The position numbers and the translations under genes are program-made. Source: Lachnospiraceae bacterium (GTDB lineage Bacteria > Bacillota > Clostridia > Lachnospirales > Lachnospiraceae). Taken from it: a stretch of 64,000 nt of DNA. Shown in pieces: positions 36,033-46,510 of this stretch. The stretch covers positions 1 through 64,000 of the forward strand of contig SVEB01000103.1 in assembly GCA_015057635.1 (NCBI GenBank), in the 5' to 3' direction. Within the stretch, counting starts at the first letter, position 1; each line of letters starts with the position of its first letter. The notes under the pieces were generated by a model that had not been told where the DNA came from, did no database searches, and worked only from the letters and a program-made list of their open reading frames with translations.

Positions 36033-37658
36033 ATGAAAAATTCTAGTAAGAAATTTCTGGCACTTGCACTTTGTCTTGCTCTGATGATGAATTTCACAGC
36101 ATGTGGTTCTAAGGGGAATGAGACATCGGGAGAGAGTGCGACTGCGACTCCAACTACGGAGACAGCTGCTACCAAAGCTCCAACAGAAGAGGCATCTGAA
36201 ACAACCCCAACTGAAACAGCAGAAAGTACAGAAAGCGAAGTAACAAAACCAGAAAAAATTACGGTAATGATGGATGGTACTGTTTTTACAGAAGCGAACG
36301 GACGTGCAGCATTTGAAGAACAGCTGGAGCAGAATTTGGGAATAGATATTGTTTTCAATCAGCCAGACCATAGCGGTTACTACGATGTAGTAAGCCAGAC
36401 ATTTGTTGGTGGTGACTGGCCGGATGTTATTTTATTAGGTGCTGCTTACTATGCAACCTATGCAACAGAAGGTGCTTTAGCAGATATTACGGATCTATGG
36501 GAAAATTCTGAATTAAAGGCATCCGGAAGAATCACCAATGAAGATCTGATTGAAGGTCTGAAAATCGATGGTACATTATATGGATTTAGCCCTGCAAGAG
36601 GCAATGGATGTATTACATATGTCAGAAAGGCATGGTTAGATCAGCTTGGTTTATCAGCACCTACTACATATGCTGAGTATCTGGATATGTTAAAACAGTT
36701 CACAGAGAATGACATGGATGGAAGCGGCGATCCAAGAAATACATACGGTGTTACAGCGGCTGGCCTGATTGGCAATGAAGCACCTTATATTAACTATCTG
36801 CCTGAGTTTTATCAGGATGCATACCCGGACTTCTATAAGAATGATCAGGGCGTTTGGGTAGACGGTTTCTCTGAAGAGGCAATGTCCGGTGCACTCTCCA
36901 GATTAAAAGAAGCCTATGAAGCAGGATATATTGATAAAGAAACCATTACCAACGGTACAAAAGACTGCCGTAACAAGTTCTATGACAATAAAGTCGGTGT
37001 CTTCACTTACTGGGCAGGTACATGGGCATCTAATCTTACAGATAACCTGGATGCGAACGGATTAGACAGCGAGCTTGTTATGCTTCCTCCAATCACAGAA
37101 GTCGGTACTTATATTGAAAGACAGGCTCCGGTTTGGTGCATCACATCAAAATGCCAGAATGTAGAAGGCGTATTTAAGTACTTTATTGAGACAATGTTAG
37201 ATGGCGGAACTGTTCAGACATTATGGACATATGGTTCAGAAGGAACTCACTGGTCAACCGCTGCCGAGACTGTTACTTATGGTGATAACAGCGTTACATA
37301 TGAAGAAGGTCAGTTCCATATGCTTCCTAGCCCAGAACAGCCGGATACTTTATTAAAGAAGAACCATATTGATCCAATGTTAAGTCTTGCAACATTCATA
37401 AATGGTGACCCGGGCGTTGACAATATTACAGCACTGGCACGTGAATCTGCAGAAGATTTCAATGAATGGTCCAAACTGGCACCGGTTATTGTATCCAATG
37501 AGACGATTACCAATTACAGCGGTGATCTTTGGGATTTACGTAATAAAGTTATTACAGAAGTAGTAACACAGGGAATGAGCGTGGAAGATGGAATGCAGAT
37601 GTATAAAGATGGATCTGCATCTATGGTAGAAGAGATTCTTGCATCTTTAAATCAGTAA
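36033..37658 (+). CDS. Solute-binding lipoprotein, tandem paralogue 2
   Basis: 541 residues with lipobox FTAC (Cys24), a Thr/Glu-rich linker (about 28-75) and the same solute-binding domain as its neighbours (FNQPDHSGYYDVVSQTFVGG, YVRKAWLDQLGLSAPTTYAE, ENDMDGSGDPRNT). Differences from paralogue 1 fall in the linker and in loops such as MLPPITEVGTYIERQAPVWC. This suggests duplication followed by ligand tuning or differential expression. It is monocistronic: own promoter, strong AGAGGAGGA site, and a simple terminator 35 bases after the stop. Confidence 0.88.
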   Translation: MKNSSKKFLALALCLALMMNFTACGSKGNETSGESATATPTTETAATKAPTEEASETTPTETAESTESEVTKPEKITVMMDGTVFTEANGRAAFEEQLEQNLGIDIVFNQPDHSGYYDVVSQTFVGGDWPDVILLGAAYYATYATEGALADITDLWENSELKASGRITNEDLIEGLKIDGTLYGFSPARGNGCITYVRKAWLDQLGLSAPTTYAEYLDMLKQFTENDMDGSGDPRNTYGVTAAGLIGNEAPYINYLPEFYQDAYPDFYKNDQGVWVDGFSEEAMSGALSRLKEAYEAGYIDKETITNGTKDCRNKFYDNKVGVFTYWAGTWASNLTDNLDANGLDSELVMLPPITEVGTYIERQAPVWCITSKCQNVEGVFKYFIETMLDGGTVQTLWTYGSEGTHWSTAAETVTYGDNSVTYEEGQFHMLPSPEQPDTLLKKNHIDPMLSLATFINGDPGVDNITALARESAEDFNEWSKLAPVIVSNETITNYSGDLWDLRNKVITEVVTQGMSVEDGMQMYKDGSASMVEEILASLNQ

Positions 37659-37692
37659 TCGGTTTAATCAATGATATAGAATCGTCATAAAG

Positions 37693-37745
37693 GAGAGGAG
37701 ATTGCGGTTGTGCGATAAGAGTACAACACAGTCTCCTCTCTTTTT
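37693..37745 (+). terminator. Rho-independent terminator after paralogue 2
   Basis: GAGAGGAGA pairs with TCTCCTCTC, with an inner GTTGT/ACAAC stem, followed by TTTTTG. It is an ordinary terminator, unlike the long elements after paralogues 1 and 3. Confidence 0.85.
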
Positions 37746-38003
37746 GATTAGGAGAACAACAATAAAGTAAAATTGTAAAAGGGTGAAACTGTAAAAGAAC
37801 AAAAGAATAAGAGAGCAAAAAGACAAAGAGACAAAAAGGGGAGAGATAAAAAGGCAAAGAAAGTAATAAAGAAATCAAGGAACAAAACGAAAAAACAAAA
37901 GTAATATTGCACAATAAAAAACGCAAAATTCGACCTTAAAAGACAAAATAACGAGAATATATTATATAAAGTATACAAAAACAGGAAAAATGCAGATTTA
38001 TGC
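37746..38003. other. Purine-rich, A-rich intergenic tract
   Basis: About 180 bases (37765-37945) on the plus strand are built of A-rich runs with G and few T or C (AAAAGACAAAGAGACAAAAA). No gene is seen. It lies between the terminator of paralogue 2 and the promoter of paralogue 3. Confidence 0.5.
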
Positions 38004-38033
38004 TTGTAAAAAATGTCTATCATATGGTATACT
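38004..38033 (+). promoter_or_regulatory. Promoter of tandem binding-protein gene 3
   Basis: TTGTAA (38004-38009), an 18-base spacer and TATACT (38028-38033). The leader is about 185 bases and ends in TTAGGAGGAA. Confidence 0.6.
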
Positions 38034-38222
38034 CTAGATAGGTTTTCAAGCAATATAAACAAAAAGAGATGGCTGGGAAAAAGCATTTCAAAAAGAATGT
38101 TAGATTATTTTGTGAAGGATGTTTAAAAGAATACTTTAGATATTTGAAATATTGTGACTAATTACTTGCTTGGCGAACACAAAACCATAATATTTTAATA
38201 GGGGACATTAGGAGGAAACAAA

Positions 38223-39800
38223 ATGAGAAATTCTACAAAGAAATTTTTATCAATTGCATTATGTCTTGCACTTATGTTAAATCTGACAGGCTGTGGATCT
38301 AAGAGCAGCGATACAAAAGGTGATAACCAGACAGCAACTCCGACGGTATCTGCGGATAATGATACATCTGCAACGGGAGAGGTTGTAAAACCAGCTTCCA
38401 TTAAGGTTATGGTAAACGGCAATGTATTTACACAGGCACAGGGCCGTGATGCTTTTGAAAAGCAGTTAGAAGAAAAACTTGGAATTGATATTATTTTCAA
38501 TCAGCCAGATCATAGCGGCTACTATGATGTAGTAAGCCAGACATTTGTTGGTGGCGACTGGCCAGATGTTATTTTATTAGGTTCTGATTATTATGCAACT
38601 TACGCAGCAAACGGCGCACTGGCTGATCTTACAGCTTATTGGGAAAATTCCGAGTTAAAAGCTTCCGGAAGATTTGTAAATGAAGAGATTATCGAAGGTC
38701 TTAAGATTGATGGCAAGCTTTACGGATTTGCTCCAGCCAGAGGTAATGGATGCGTTACTTATATTAGAAAAGCATGGTTAGATCAGTTAGGATTGGAAAC
38801 TCCAACCAACTATGCAGAGTACTTAAATATGTTAAAACTTTTCACAGAAAATGATATGGACGGAAGCGGTGATCCATCTAATACATACGGCGTGACAGCA
38901 GCAGGCTTAATCGGCTCTGAAGCACCATATATCAACTACCTTCCAGAATTCTATCAGGATGCTTATCCAGACTTCTATAAGAACGATGACGGCGTTTGGG
39001 TAGATGGTTTCGGTGAGGATAAGATGGCAGATGCTCTTGCAAGATTAAAAGAAGCTTATGAAGCTGGCTATATGGATAAAGAAACAATTACCAATGGTAC
39101 AAAAGATTGCCGTAATAAATTCTATGACAATAAAGTTGGTGTATTTACTTACTGGGCAGGTACATGGGCAGCAAACTTAACTGACAATCTTGAAACAAAT
39201 GGTTTAGACAGCGAATTAGTTGCAATGGCTCCACTTGAAGAAGTTGGTTCTTATGTAGAAAGACAGGCTCCAGTATGGTGTATTACAACAAAAGCTCAGA
39301 ATCCAGAAGGAATCTTTAAATATTTCTTAGAAACAATGTTAGATGGTGGCGATGTGCAGACACTTTGGACATATGGTGCAGAAGGCACTCACTGGTCTAC
39401 AGCAGCAGAAACTGTAACATATGGTGAAAATACAGAAACATGGGAAGCCGGACAGTTCCATATGCTTCCTAACCCAGAAACACCAGATACTTTAACAAAG
39501 AAACACCATATCGATTCAATGTTAAGCTTAGCTGGCTTTATCGGAGAAGATCCTGGTGTAACCGGTATTACTGATGTAGCATTCGAGGTAGCGGATAAGT
39601 TCAATCAGTGGTGTGTACAGGCTCCAGTAATCGTATCCAATGAAACATTAAGCGATTACAGCGGTGACCTTTGGGATTTACGTAATAAAGTTATCACAGA
39701 AGTTGTAACTCAGGGCATGAGCGTAGAAGACGGCATGAACCTTTACCGCACTGGTGCTGCTTCCATGGTGGAAGAAATCCTTGCTTCTTTAAATCAGTAA
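38223..39800 (+). CDS. Solute-binding lipoprotein, tandem paralogue 3
   Basis: 525 residues with lipobox LTGC (Cys24), a shorter linker (about 28-58) and the common domain (FNQPDHSGYYDVVSQTFVGG, YIRKAWLDQLGLETPTNYAE, ENDMDGSGDPSNT). It replaces AAYYATYA by SDYYATYA near the first ligand loop and TTKCANPEG by TTKAQNPEG, so paralogues differ at possible ligand-contact loops. It is monocistronic; hairpin copy C follows. As with its neighbours no permease is adjacent, so the channel must be encoded elsewhere or the protein acts as a scavenger or sensor. Confidence 0.88.
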   Translation: MRNSTKKFLSIALCLALMLNLTGCGSKSSDTKGDNQTATPTVSADNDTSATGEVVKPASIKVMVNGNVFTQAQGRDAFEKQLEEKLGIDIIFNQPDHSGYYDVVSQTFVGGDWPDVILLGSDYYATYAANGALADLTAYWENSELKASGRFVNEEIIEGLKIDGKLYGFAPARGNGCVTYIRKAWLDQLGLETPTNYAEYLNMLKLFTENDMDGSGDPSNTYGVTAAGLIGSEAPYINYLPEFYQDAYPDFYKNDDGVWVDGFGEDKMADALARLKEAYEAGYMDKETITNGTKDCRNKFYDNKVGVFTYWAGTWAANLTDNLETNGLDSELVAMAPLEEVGSYVERQAPVWCITTKAQNPEGIFKYFLETMLDGGDVQTLWTYGAEGTHWSTAAETVTYGENTETWEAGQFHMLPNPETPDTLTKKHHIDSMLSLAGFIGEDPGVTGITDVAFEVADKFNQWCVQAPVIVSNETLSDYSGDLWDLRNKVITEVVTQGMSVEDGMNLYRTGAASMVEEILASLNQ

Positions 39801-39848
39801 AGAAAATAGGATAGGATCAGCAGGACGGAGAATCGGGAACGCCAAATG

Positions 39849-40033
39849 AAGAGAGGGCGCCGTCTGGAGGACAATGATGGTCCAATGTTCGGACGCATGA
39901 GTGGACAAAAAAGGAGGTCAGTTCTTGACTATCAGACAGAAAATCACGGTCTGATAGTCAAGGACTGACCTCCTTTTTGTTCGTTATGAGCCAAACGTGC
40001 GGGGCGTCTATCCTCCAGCCGTTACCCTCTCTT
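39849..40033 (+). repeat. Long hairpin element, copy C
   Basis: About 185 bp, beginning some 48 bases after the stop of paralogue 3. The core (39881-40002) has CAATGTTCGG, TGAGTGGACAAAAA, middle stem AGGAGGTCAGTT against GACTGACCTCCT, an apical TTGACTATCAGAC/GTCTGATAGTCAA stem and TTTTTG. Outer arms pair weakly (AAGAGAGGG against CCCTCTCTT; CTGGAGGA against TCCTCCAG). This is the most decayed copy outside the core. Confidence 0.88.
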
Positions 40034-40397
40034 AGCTCGACAATTCTGCCATCCCAGGCCCGCTCTTTCTAACCTCCTCCTTATTTTCGTTTCCCTGTTT
40101 TTTAAGCGATTTCTTAAAGTTTCCCAAAAGATGCATATTTTAGGCTTCAATGCATATGATAAGTTCTAATAAGATAGCCTCTTAAGATATAAGCGGTTCT
40201 TTTATTTGCCCGCAGGGGTAGGCAGGAGGCCGGAATGATCGTAACGGAATGCGTGCGACATAAGATTCCATATTTTTTTGAAAAAGGTGTAATTTAGCGA
40301 TAAACCATTGTAATAGAATGATAAGATGGTCTAAATGATTGCATTAGTAGACAAAAAGAGTATTTGCTAAATAATGACAGATAAATGGAATGCACTA
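40034..40397. other. Intergenic stretch, no gene seen
   Basis: About 360 bases between hairpin C and the promoter of the EF-G-like gene. It includes pyrimidine-rich then AT-rich sequence without a supported reading frame or known RNA. Confidence 0.4.
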
Positions 40398-40426
40398 TTG
40401 TAAATTTTTAGTAAATTTAGTACAAT
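40398..40426 (+). promoter_or_regulatory. Promoter of the EF-G-like gene, with structured leader
   Basis: TTGTAA (40398-40403), 17 bases, TACAAT (40421-40426). The leader of about 108 bases contains a palindrome TATCAGCTGATA (40443-40454) and GATTCAG (40475-40481) that can pair with CTGAATC (40500-40506) just before the GGAGG site. Translation could thus be affected by leader folding. Confidence 0.6.
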
Positions 40427-40541
40427 ACTTGTATGGGAGAGTTATCAGCTGATAGCCCTGTTGGCAATGAATCAGATTCAGAAAATGATAGTTTTTGGAC
40501 TGAATCTATGAATTGACTATTAGTATTGGAGGAAAACAGAC

Positions 40542-42632
40542 ATGGAAACTTACAAAAAAGGAAAGATTCGTAATGTTGCATTGTTGGGTCATGGCGGTTC
40601 CGGTAAGACGACACTTGTGGAATCGATGGCGTATACTACCGGAATTACTAACAGACAGGGGAAAGTCGAAGAAGGAAATACAATCAGCGATTATGATAAG
40701 GAAGAAGCAAAGAGACTTTTCTCTATTAGTACTACAGTAGTGCCAGTCCTTTGGGAAGATACCAAGATTAATTTCCTTGATACACCAGGTTACTTTGACT
40801 TTGTAGGCGAAGTAGAGGAAGCGCTAAGTGTAGCAGATGCAGCAGTTATCGTCGTATCTGGAAAAGCGGGTGTGGAAGTCGGTACCATGAAGGCATGGGA
40901 GCAATGTGAGAAGTACAAGCTTCCAAGAATGTTTTTTGTAACGGACATGGATGATGACAATGCTAGTTTTAGACAAGTTGTGGAAAAGCTGCAGGAGCTT
41001 TACGGCAAGAGGATCGCGCCATTTCATGCCCCAATCCGTGAAAAAGAGAAGTTTGTGGGATTTGTCAATGTGGTAAAGATGGCAGGCAGAAGATTCACAA
41101 AACTAAGTGAGTATACCGAATGTGAGATTCCAGCTTATCAGAAGGAATATGTGGATAAATACCGGGAATCTTTATTAGAAAGTGTGGCAGAGTCCAGTGA
41201 AGAGCTGATGGAAAAATACTTTGAGGGAGAGGAGTTTACGAAGGAAGAAATCTCTAACGCACTACGAGATTCGGTCATTGACGGAAGCATCGTACCGGTT
41301 TTAATGGGATCCGGGCTGAATGCGCAGGGCTCTAACATGCTGTTACAGGCGATTGAAAAGTATTTCCCATCCCCAGAGAAGAAGATGGTTTCCGGCAAGA
41401 ACGTAAAGACCGGTGAAACATTTGAAGCAAATTATGAAGAGAGCAAACCGGTTACGGCAAGAGTGTTCAAGACGATTGCGGATCCATTTATCGGGAAATT
41501 CTCTTTAATTAAGGTATGCTCCGGTGTATTAAAAGCGGATTCGGCTGTCTATAATGCAGATAAGGATACAGAAGAGAAGTTATCCAGACTGTATGTGCTT
41601 CGGGGAAAAGAGCAGATTGAAGTGAAAGAGCTGTATGCCGGGGATATCGGCGCAATCGGCAAACTTTCCAATACTGCGACAGGGGACACGCTGTCTACAA
41701 AGGCATGCCCGGTTGTTTATGATAGACCAGCTATTTCAGTTCCATATGCGTATATGCGTTATACAACAAAGGCAAAGGGCGATGATGATAAGGTATCTCA
41801 GGCACTTGCAAAACTGATGGAAGAGGATCTGACGCTTCGTCAGGTAAATGATAAAGAAAACCACCAGTCTCTGCTATACGGAATTGGTGAACAGCAGTTG
41901 GAAGTAACGGTAAGCAAGCTGTTTAGCCGTTATAAAGTAGAGATCGAGCTGAAACGTCCAAGAGTTCCATTCCGTGAGGCGATCCGCAAGAAAGTGAGAG
42001 TTCAGGGAAGATACAAGAAACAGTCCGGCGGACATGGCCAGTACGGTGATGTTCATATGGAATTTGAGCCATCCGGTGATATGGAGACCCCTTATATCTT
42101 TGAAGAGAAGATATTCGGCGGTGCTGTTCCGAAGAACTATTTCCCGGCAGTGGAAAAAGGAATTCAGGAATGCGTGCTGCGTGGACCGCTTGCTGGCTAT
42201 CCGGTAGTCGGACTCAAAGCTACATTAGTAGATGGATCCTATCATCCGGTAGATTCTTCTGAAATGGCATTCAAGATGGCTACGATTCAGGCATTCAAGC
42301 AGGGTGTTATGGATGCATCGCCGGTTCTTTTAGAGCCAATTGTAAGTTTCAATGTAGTTGCGCCGGATAAGTTTACCGGTGATATTATGGGTGACTTAAA
42401 TAAGAGAAGAGGAAGGGTGCTCGGAATGAATCCGGTCGCAGGCGGAAAACAGGAGATTGTTGCGGATATTCCAATGTCTGAGATTGTTGGATATGCAACA
42501 GATCTTCGTTCTATGACAGGCGGCATGGGAGAGTATTCCTATGAGTTCTCCAGATATGAACAGGCTCCTTCCGATGTACAGCAGAAGGTAATGGACGAGG
42601 CAGCAAAACAGGCAGCTGAGGGCGAGATGTAG
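40542..42632 (+). CDS. EF-G-like translation GTPase with altered G4 motif
   Basis: 696 residues with all five EF-G domains. G1 is GHGGSGKTTL (about 13-22) and G3 is DTPGYFDF (about 80-87). The switch I GITI motif of EF-G is missing (KRLFSIST in its place), and the G4 NKxD motif reads TDMD. The domain IV tip and C-terminus (YPVVGLKATLVDGSYHPVDS, RSMTGGMGEYSYEFSRYE) are EF-G-like. This is the EF-G-like paralogue (EF-G2 type), not the main fusA, which normally lies in the str operon. It may translocate differently, protect ribosomes or have weak GTPase activity. Confidence 0.85.
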   Translation: METYKKGKIRNVALLGHGGSGKTTLVESMAYTTGITNRQGKVEEGNTISDYDKEEAKRLFSISTTVVPVLWEDTKINFLDTPGYFDFVGEVEEALSVADAAVIVVSGKAGVEVGTMKAWEQCEKYKLPRMFFVTDMDDDNASFRQVVEKLQELYGKRIAPFHAPIREKEKFVGFVNVVKMAGRRFTKLSEYTECEIPAYQKEYVDKYRESLLESVAESSEELMEKYFEGEEFTKEEISNALRDSVIDGSIVPVLMGSGLNAQGSNMLLQAIEKYFPSPEKKMVSGKNVKTGETFEANYEESKPVTARVFKTIADPFIGKFSLIKVCSGVLKADSAVYNADKDTEEKLSRLYVLRGKEQIEVKELYAGDIGAIGKLSNTATGDTLSTKACPVVYDRPAISVPYAYMRYTTKAKGDDDKVSQALAKLMEEDLTLRQVNDKENHQSLLYGIGEQQLEVTVSKLFSRYKVEIELKRPRVPFREAIRKKVRVQGRYKKQSGGHGQYGDVHMEFEPSGDMETPYIFEEKIFGGAVPKNYFPAVEKGIQECVLRGPLAGYPVVGLKATLVDGSYHPVDSSEMAFKMATIQAFKQGVMDASPVLLEPIVSFNVVAPDKFTGDIMGDLNKRRGRVLGMNPVAGGKQEIVADIPMSEIVGYATDLRSMTGGMGEYSYEFSRYEQAPSDVQQKVMDEAAKQAAEGEM

Positions 42633-42684
42633 GCAGATCCCCATCCCTCTTGGTGTCAGGAAATGGGCAGGTAATTCTTTTATC

Positions 42685-42713
42685 TTGAAACAGATCTGGA
42701 TTCATGGTATAGT
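42685..42713 (+). promoter_or_regulatory. Sigma-A promoter of the YgiQ-type gene
   Basis: TTGAAA (42685-42690), 17 bases, TATAGT (42708-42713). Transcription would start near 42720, which supports the ATG at 42767 over an upstream TTG at 42713. Confidence 0.75.
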
Positions 42714-42766
42714 TGTTTGGTGACAAAACATCAGACAGAACGTGTGTTTTAAGATTGGAGATTACA

Positions 42767-44800
42767 ATGGTAAAAGATTATTTGCCTATTAATAAAGAAG
42801 ATATGGAAAAACGCGGCTGGGATCAATGTGACTTCGTATACGTTATCGGCGATGCGTATGTAGATCACCCTTCCTTTGGGCCGGCGATCATAAGCAGAGT
42901 ATTAGAAAGCCATGGCTACAAGGTGGGTATTATTTCCCAGCCGGACTGGAAAGATGAAGAGAGCATTATGGCGCTTGGAACTCCAAGATTGGGCTTTTTA
43001 GTAAGTGCCGGAAATATGGATACAATGGTAAATCATTATTCCGTTGCGAAAAAACGCAGAAAGACGGATGCCTATACCCCTGGCGGTGAGATTGGAAAAC
43101 GTCCGGATCGTGCGGCAATCGTATATTGTAATATGATCCGTAAGAAATATCATCACGCACCGATCATCATCGGTGGTATCGAAGCATCACTTCGTCGTAT
43201 GGCTCACTACGATTACTGGAGTGACAAAGTAAAACGTTCCATCTTATTGGATTCTCAGGCAGATATCATTTCTTATGGTATGGGTGAGCGTTCTATCGTG
43301 GAACTGGCGGATGCATTAGACAGCGGTATCGATGTAAAAGATATCACATTTGTAGCAGGAACTGTTTATAAGGCAAAGTCCTTAGATTCTGTTTACGATG
43401 CGGTTCTTCTTCCATCATATGATGAAATTCTTGCGAGCAAGGAAGTATTTGCAAAGAGTTTCTATACCCAGTATGTGAATACGGATCCATTTACAGCGAA
43501 AGTATTAGTGGAAAAATATAAAGACAATGAGTATGTGGTGCAGAACCCTCCTGCAAAACCACTTTCACAGTCTGAGATGGACCGTGTTTATGCGCTTCCA
43601 TATATGCGTGATTATCATCCATGCTATAAAGAAGCGGGCGGTATTCCTGCAATTGAAGAGTTAAAGTTCAGTTTAACAAGTAATCGCGGATGTTTTGGTG
43701 GATGTAATTTCTGTGCGTTAACGTTCCATCAGGGACGAATCATCCAGACAAGTAGTCATGAATCCATTATTGAAGAAGCAAAGATCTTAACGTGGGAACC
43801 GGACTTCAAAGGATATATCAATGACGTAGGTGGACCGACTGCAAACTTCAGACATACTTCCTGTGAAAAGCAGATGACTCATGGTGTGTGTATGAACAAA
43901 CAGTGTCTGTTCCCAACTCCATGTAAGAACTTAAAGATTGATCATAAAGATTATTTAAGCCTTTTAAAGAAGTTAAGAGAGCTTCCTAAGGTAAAGAAAG
44001 TATTTATCCGTTCCGGTATTCGTTTTGATTACCTGATTCATGATACGGATGATACCTTTATCAAGGAACTTTGCAAGAATCATGTAAGCGGACAGCTTAA
44101 GGTTGCACCGGAACACATTTCGGATAAAGTATTAAACATGATGGGCAAACCAACCAATGATGTATATCAGAAGTTCATCAAGAAGTATAAGCAGACCAAT
44201 GCAGAGCTTGGCATGAAGCAGTTCGTCGTTCCTTATTTAATGTCATCCCATCCAGGATCTACATTAAAAGAAGCGGTTGAATTAGCAGAATATCTTCGTG
44301 ATTTAGGCTATATGCCGGAACAGGTACAGGATTTCTACCCAACACCAAGTACTCTTTCTACCTGTATGTACTATACAGAATTAGATCCAAGAACGATGAA
44401 GAAAGTGTACGTTCCAAAGAATCCACATGAAAAGGCAATGCAGCGTGCGTTAATTCAGTACCGTAATCCAAAGAACTATGATTTAGTAATCGAAGCTCTT
44501 GTAGCGGCAAATCGTACTGACTTAATCGGTTTTGACAAGCATTGTCTGATTCGTCCGGCTTACAAGGATAAGGATCGTTTCGGTACTCCGAATAATCCAA
44601 AACGTCCTGTGGCAGGAAAGGATGCGAAGAGGGGTGCAAAAGCATCTGGAAATGGCAGAGCAGGCAAGTCTTCCGGTAGAAGCGAAGGAAGAGGCGACGC
44701 AAGAGGACCAAAGGCAGAACGCCAGAATGCAAGAGGCAAGAAGAGCCAGAACTCGGGACGCGGAACCATTCGTTCCATTGCAAAGAAGGGCAAGCGCTAA
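42767..44800 (+). CDS. YgiQ/UPF0313 family radical SAM protein
   Basis: 677 residues from the ATG at 42767 (TTGGAG site). The N-terminal domain has the UPF0313 pattern ([34 protein letters not shown]). The radical-SAM cluster is [18 protein letters not shown] (about 314-331; CxxxCxxC). An extra Cys-rich segment ([18 protein letters not shown]) follows. The last 60 residues are a Lys/Arg/Gly/Ser low-complexity tail, suggestive of RNA or ribosome contact. Its reaction is not established to my knowledge. Confidence 0.9.
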   Translation: MVKDYLPINKEDMEKRGWDQCDFVYVIGDAYVDHPSFGPAIISRVLESHGYKVGIISQPDWKDEESIMALGTPRLGFLVSAGNMDTMVNHYSVAKKRRKTDAYTPGGEIGKRPDRAAIVYCNMIRKKYHHAPIIIGGIEASLRRMAHYDYWSDKVKRSILLDSQADIISYGMGERSIVELADALDSGIDVKDITFVAGTVYKAKSLDSVYDAVLLPSYDEILASKEVFAKSFYTQYVNTDPFTAKVLVEKYKDNEYVVQNPPAKPLSQSEMDRVYALPYMRDYHPCYKEAGGIPAIEELKFSLTSNRGCFGGCNFCALTFHQGRIIQTSSHESIIEEAKILTWEPDFKGYINDVGGPTANFRHTSCEKQMTHGVCMNKQCLFPTPCKNLKIDHKDYLSLLKKLRELPKVKKVFIRSGIRFDYLIHDTDDTFIKELCKNHVSGQLKVAPEHISDKVLNMMGKPTNDVYQKFIKKYKQTNAELGMKQFVVPYLMSSHPGSTLKEAVELAEYLRDLGYMPEQVQDFYPTPSTLSTCMYYTELDPRTMKKVYVPKNPHEKAMQRALIQYRNPKNYDLVIEALVAANRTDLIGFDKHCLIRPAYKDKDRFGTPNNPKRPVAGKDAKRGAKASGNGRAGKSSGRSEGRGDARGPKAERQNARGKKSQNSGRGTIRSIAKKGKR

Positions 44801-44835
44801 TAAGCAACATATGACCAAGATATTCATATAAAATA

Positions 44836-44896
44836 AAAGCTATGAAGGAAACTAAGAAAAGCGAATATGCTTTTTGATTTCCTTCATAGCTTTTTT
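44836..44896 (+). terminator. Terminator between convergent YgiQ and MATE genes
   Basis: AAAGCTATGAAGGAAA pairs with TTTCCTTCATAGCTTT, ending in a run of T. A-rich on the left, it could work in both directions. Confidence 0.85.
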
Positions 44897-44989
44897 ATTA
44901 TCGCATATTAGAAAACTGCCTTATGCTGAAACAAAAAGGACTAACAGAATCCCATAAATGCTACAGTTTTATTCAATCACGAAACTTAG

Positions 44990-46372
44990 CTAAGCCGCTG
45001 GTTCCGCAGATCGTTTGATCTTAATGGCTTCTTTCCTCCATATATTTGTACGATAAAGAATATACAGGATTAAGGAAGACAGTGCATTACTTACAACAAC
45101 CGAGTACCAGATGCTGCTGACACCCATATGTAACACCTTCTCGCATACGAATAGGGTCATAAAGCGGAATACCCATAAACGGGTGGCATCTACCGCCATT
45201 GTTACCATTGTGTGGCCGGAACCCTGGAATAGGCCCATGGTGGAGTTATAGATACCATTTGTCCAGCAGCAGATAGCCATTAAGGATAAGAATTCGGTAG
45301 CCATACGGATAACTTCAGCATCATCTGAGAAAATGCTGACAATCGGCCTTGCAATAAATGGTCTGGAAAGAATCAGACCGCCTACAAATAGGAAGCATAC
45401 GGCCATATGCATTGCTTTGCGATAGCCTTGTTTTGCACGATCATACTGCTTTGCACCGATATTCTGCCCAACGATGGTAGAAGTGGCAGAACCGATGCCG
45501 TTAGATGGAAGGGAAATCAGACCGTTGATCTTATTGCCGATACCATAGGCAGCGGTAGCAAAAGCACCATATTTATATACATTCTTGCTCATTAAGAGAA
45601 AACCAAACTGCATGGTGCTGCCCCCGATGGCAGTAGGAAGACCAATCTTAATGATAGAGCGTATTTTCTCTTTTTCAAAATGGAATCCTTTCAGCTCTAA
45701 GCGTACGGCATTTTTCTTGCTGCTTAATAAAATCAGTGCAATGATCGCACATGGAACCTTGGCAAGAAGCGTAGCGAATGCGGCACCGAATACGCCCCAA
45801 TTGAAAACGACTAAGAACAGGGGATCTAAAATCAGGTTAATGGCAACACCTAAAAAGTTTAAAAGCATTGGCCGGACGGTGTCACCCTGCGCCTGATTGA
45901 CTCCGGCAAAAATATTGATCATAAACAGAAATGGCATATCCAGTACCACTGTCTGTAAATAAGTCTTGCTGAAACGATAGATATCGCCTTCTGCTTTCAG
46001 CCATGTAATAATGTTCGGTGTGGCAATGAAGCATAGGCTCGCACAAATGATGGAAAAAAGCATGGAGCAGACAAAAATATGATTGGTCATTGATTTTGCC
46101 TGTTTATCTTCCTTTGCCCCAATATACTGGGAAACAAGAATCGCTCCCGCGGCTGTGATACCAGAACCAAAGTTCATGATAATGTTTTGAACCGGTGAAA
46201 CAAGGGTGATGGCGGCCATCGGATTGGTTCCGATTTTGCCGAGCCAGAATGTATCTGTTAGATTGTACATCGTCTGAATAAAGCTGTTGATCACAATTGG
46301 TACAGCAATCGATAAGATGGCTTTATTAATATTGCCATTCAGTATCAGGTCACGATTATACTTACGTGCCAT
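44990..46372 (-). CDS. MATE-family multidrug/metabolite efflux transporter
   Basis: 460 residues with twelve predicted membrane segments in two halves. MATE marks are ILSIAVPIVINSFIQTMYNL and TDTFWLGKIG at the N-terminus, IGLPTAIGGSTMQFGFLLMS at the start of the second half, and GLFQGSGHTMVTM. It is a Na+- or H+-coupled exporter of the NorM/DinF type with unknown substrate. The start has an AAGGAGG site. It is divergent from the AraC regulator gene 307 bases away, which may control it. Confidence 0.9.
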   Translation of the reverse strand: MARKYNRDLILNGNINKAILSIAVPIVINSFIQTMYNLTDTFWLGKIGTNPMAAITLVSPVQNIIMNFGSGITAAGAILVSQYIGAKEDKQAKSMTNHIFVCSMLFSIICASLCFIATPNIITWLKAEGDIYRFSKTYLQTVVLDMPFLFMINIFAGVNQAQGDTVRPMLLNFLGVAINLILDPLFLVVFNWGVFGAAFATLLAKVPCAIIALILLSSKKNAVRLELKGFHFEKEKIRSIIKIGLPTAIGGSTMQFGFLLMSKNVYKYGAFATAAYGIGNKINGLISLPSNGIGSATSTIVGQNIGAKQYDRAKQGYRKAMHMAVCFLFVGGLILSRPFIARPIVSIFSDDAEVIRMATEFLSLMAICCWTNGIYNSTMGLFQGSGHTMVTMAVDATRLWVFRFMTLFVCEKVLHMGVSSIWYSVVVSNALSSLILYILYRTNIWRKEAIKIKRSAEPAA

Positions 46373-46510
46373 AGGAAAGCCTCCTTATAAAGTTAGATTA
46401 TGTATGATGCTTCCTGTAACAAGGAATGATCATTACTGAAATAAATATAAAACAAAAAAACAGTGAATTCTACTTGAAAAATATTGATTTAAATTAAAAA
46501 TACAGAAAAA

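Noticed and set aside
44622..44831. Extra plus-strand small gene at the end of the YgiQ-type gene
   Set aside because: It lies fully inside the low-complexity basic tail in another frame and has no ribosome site.
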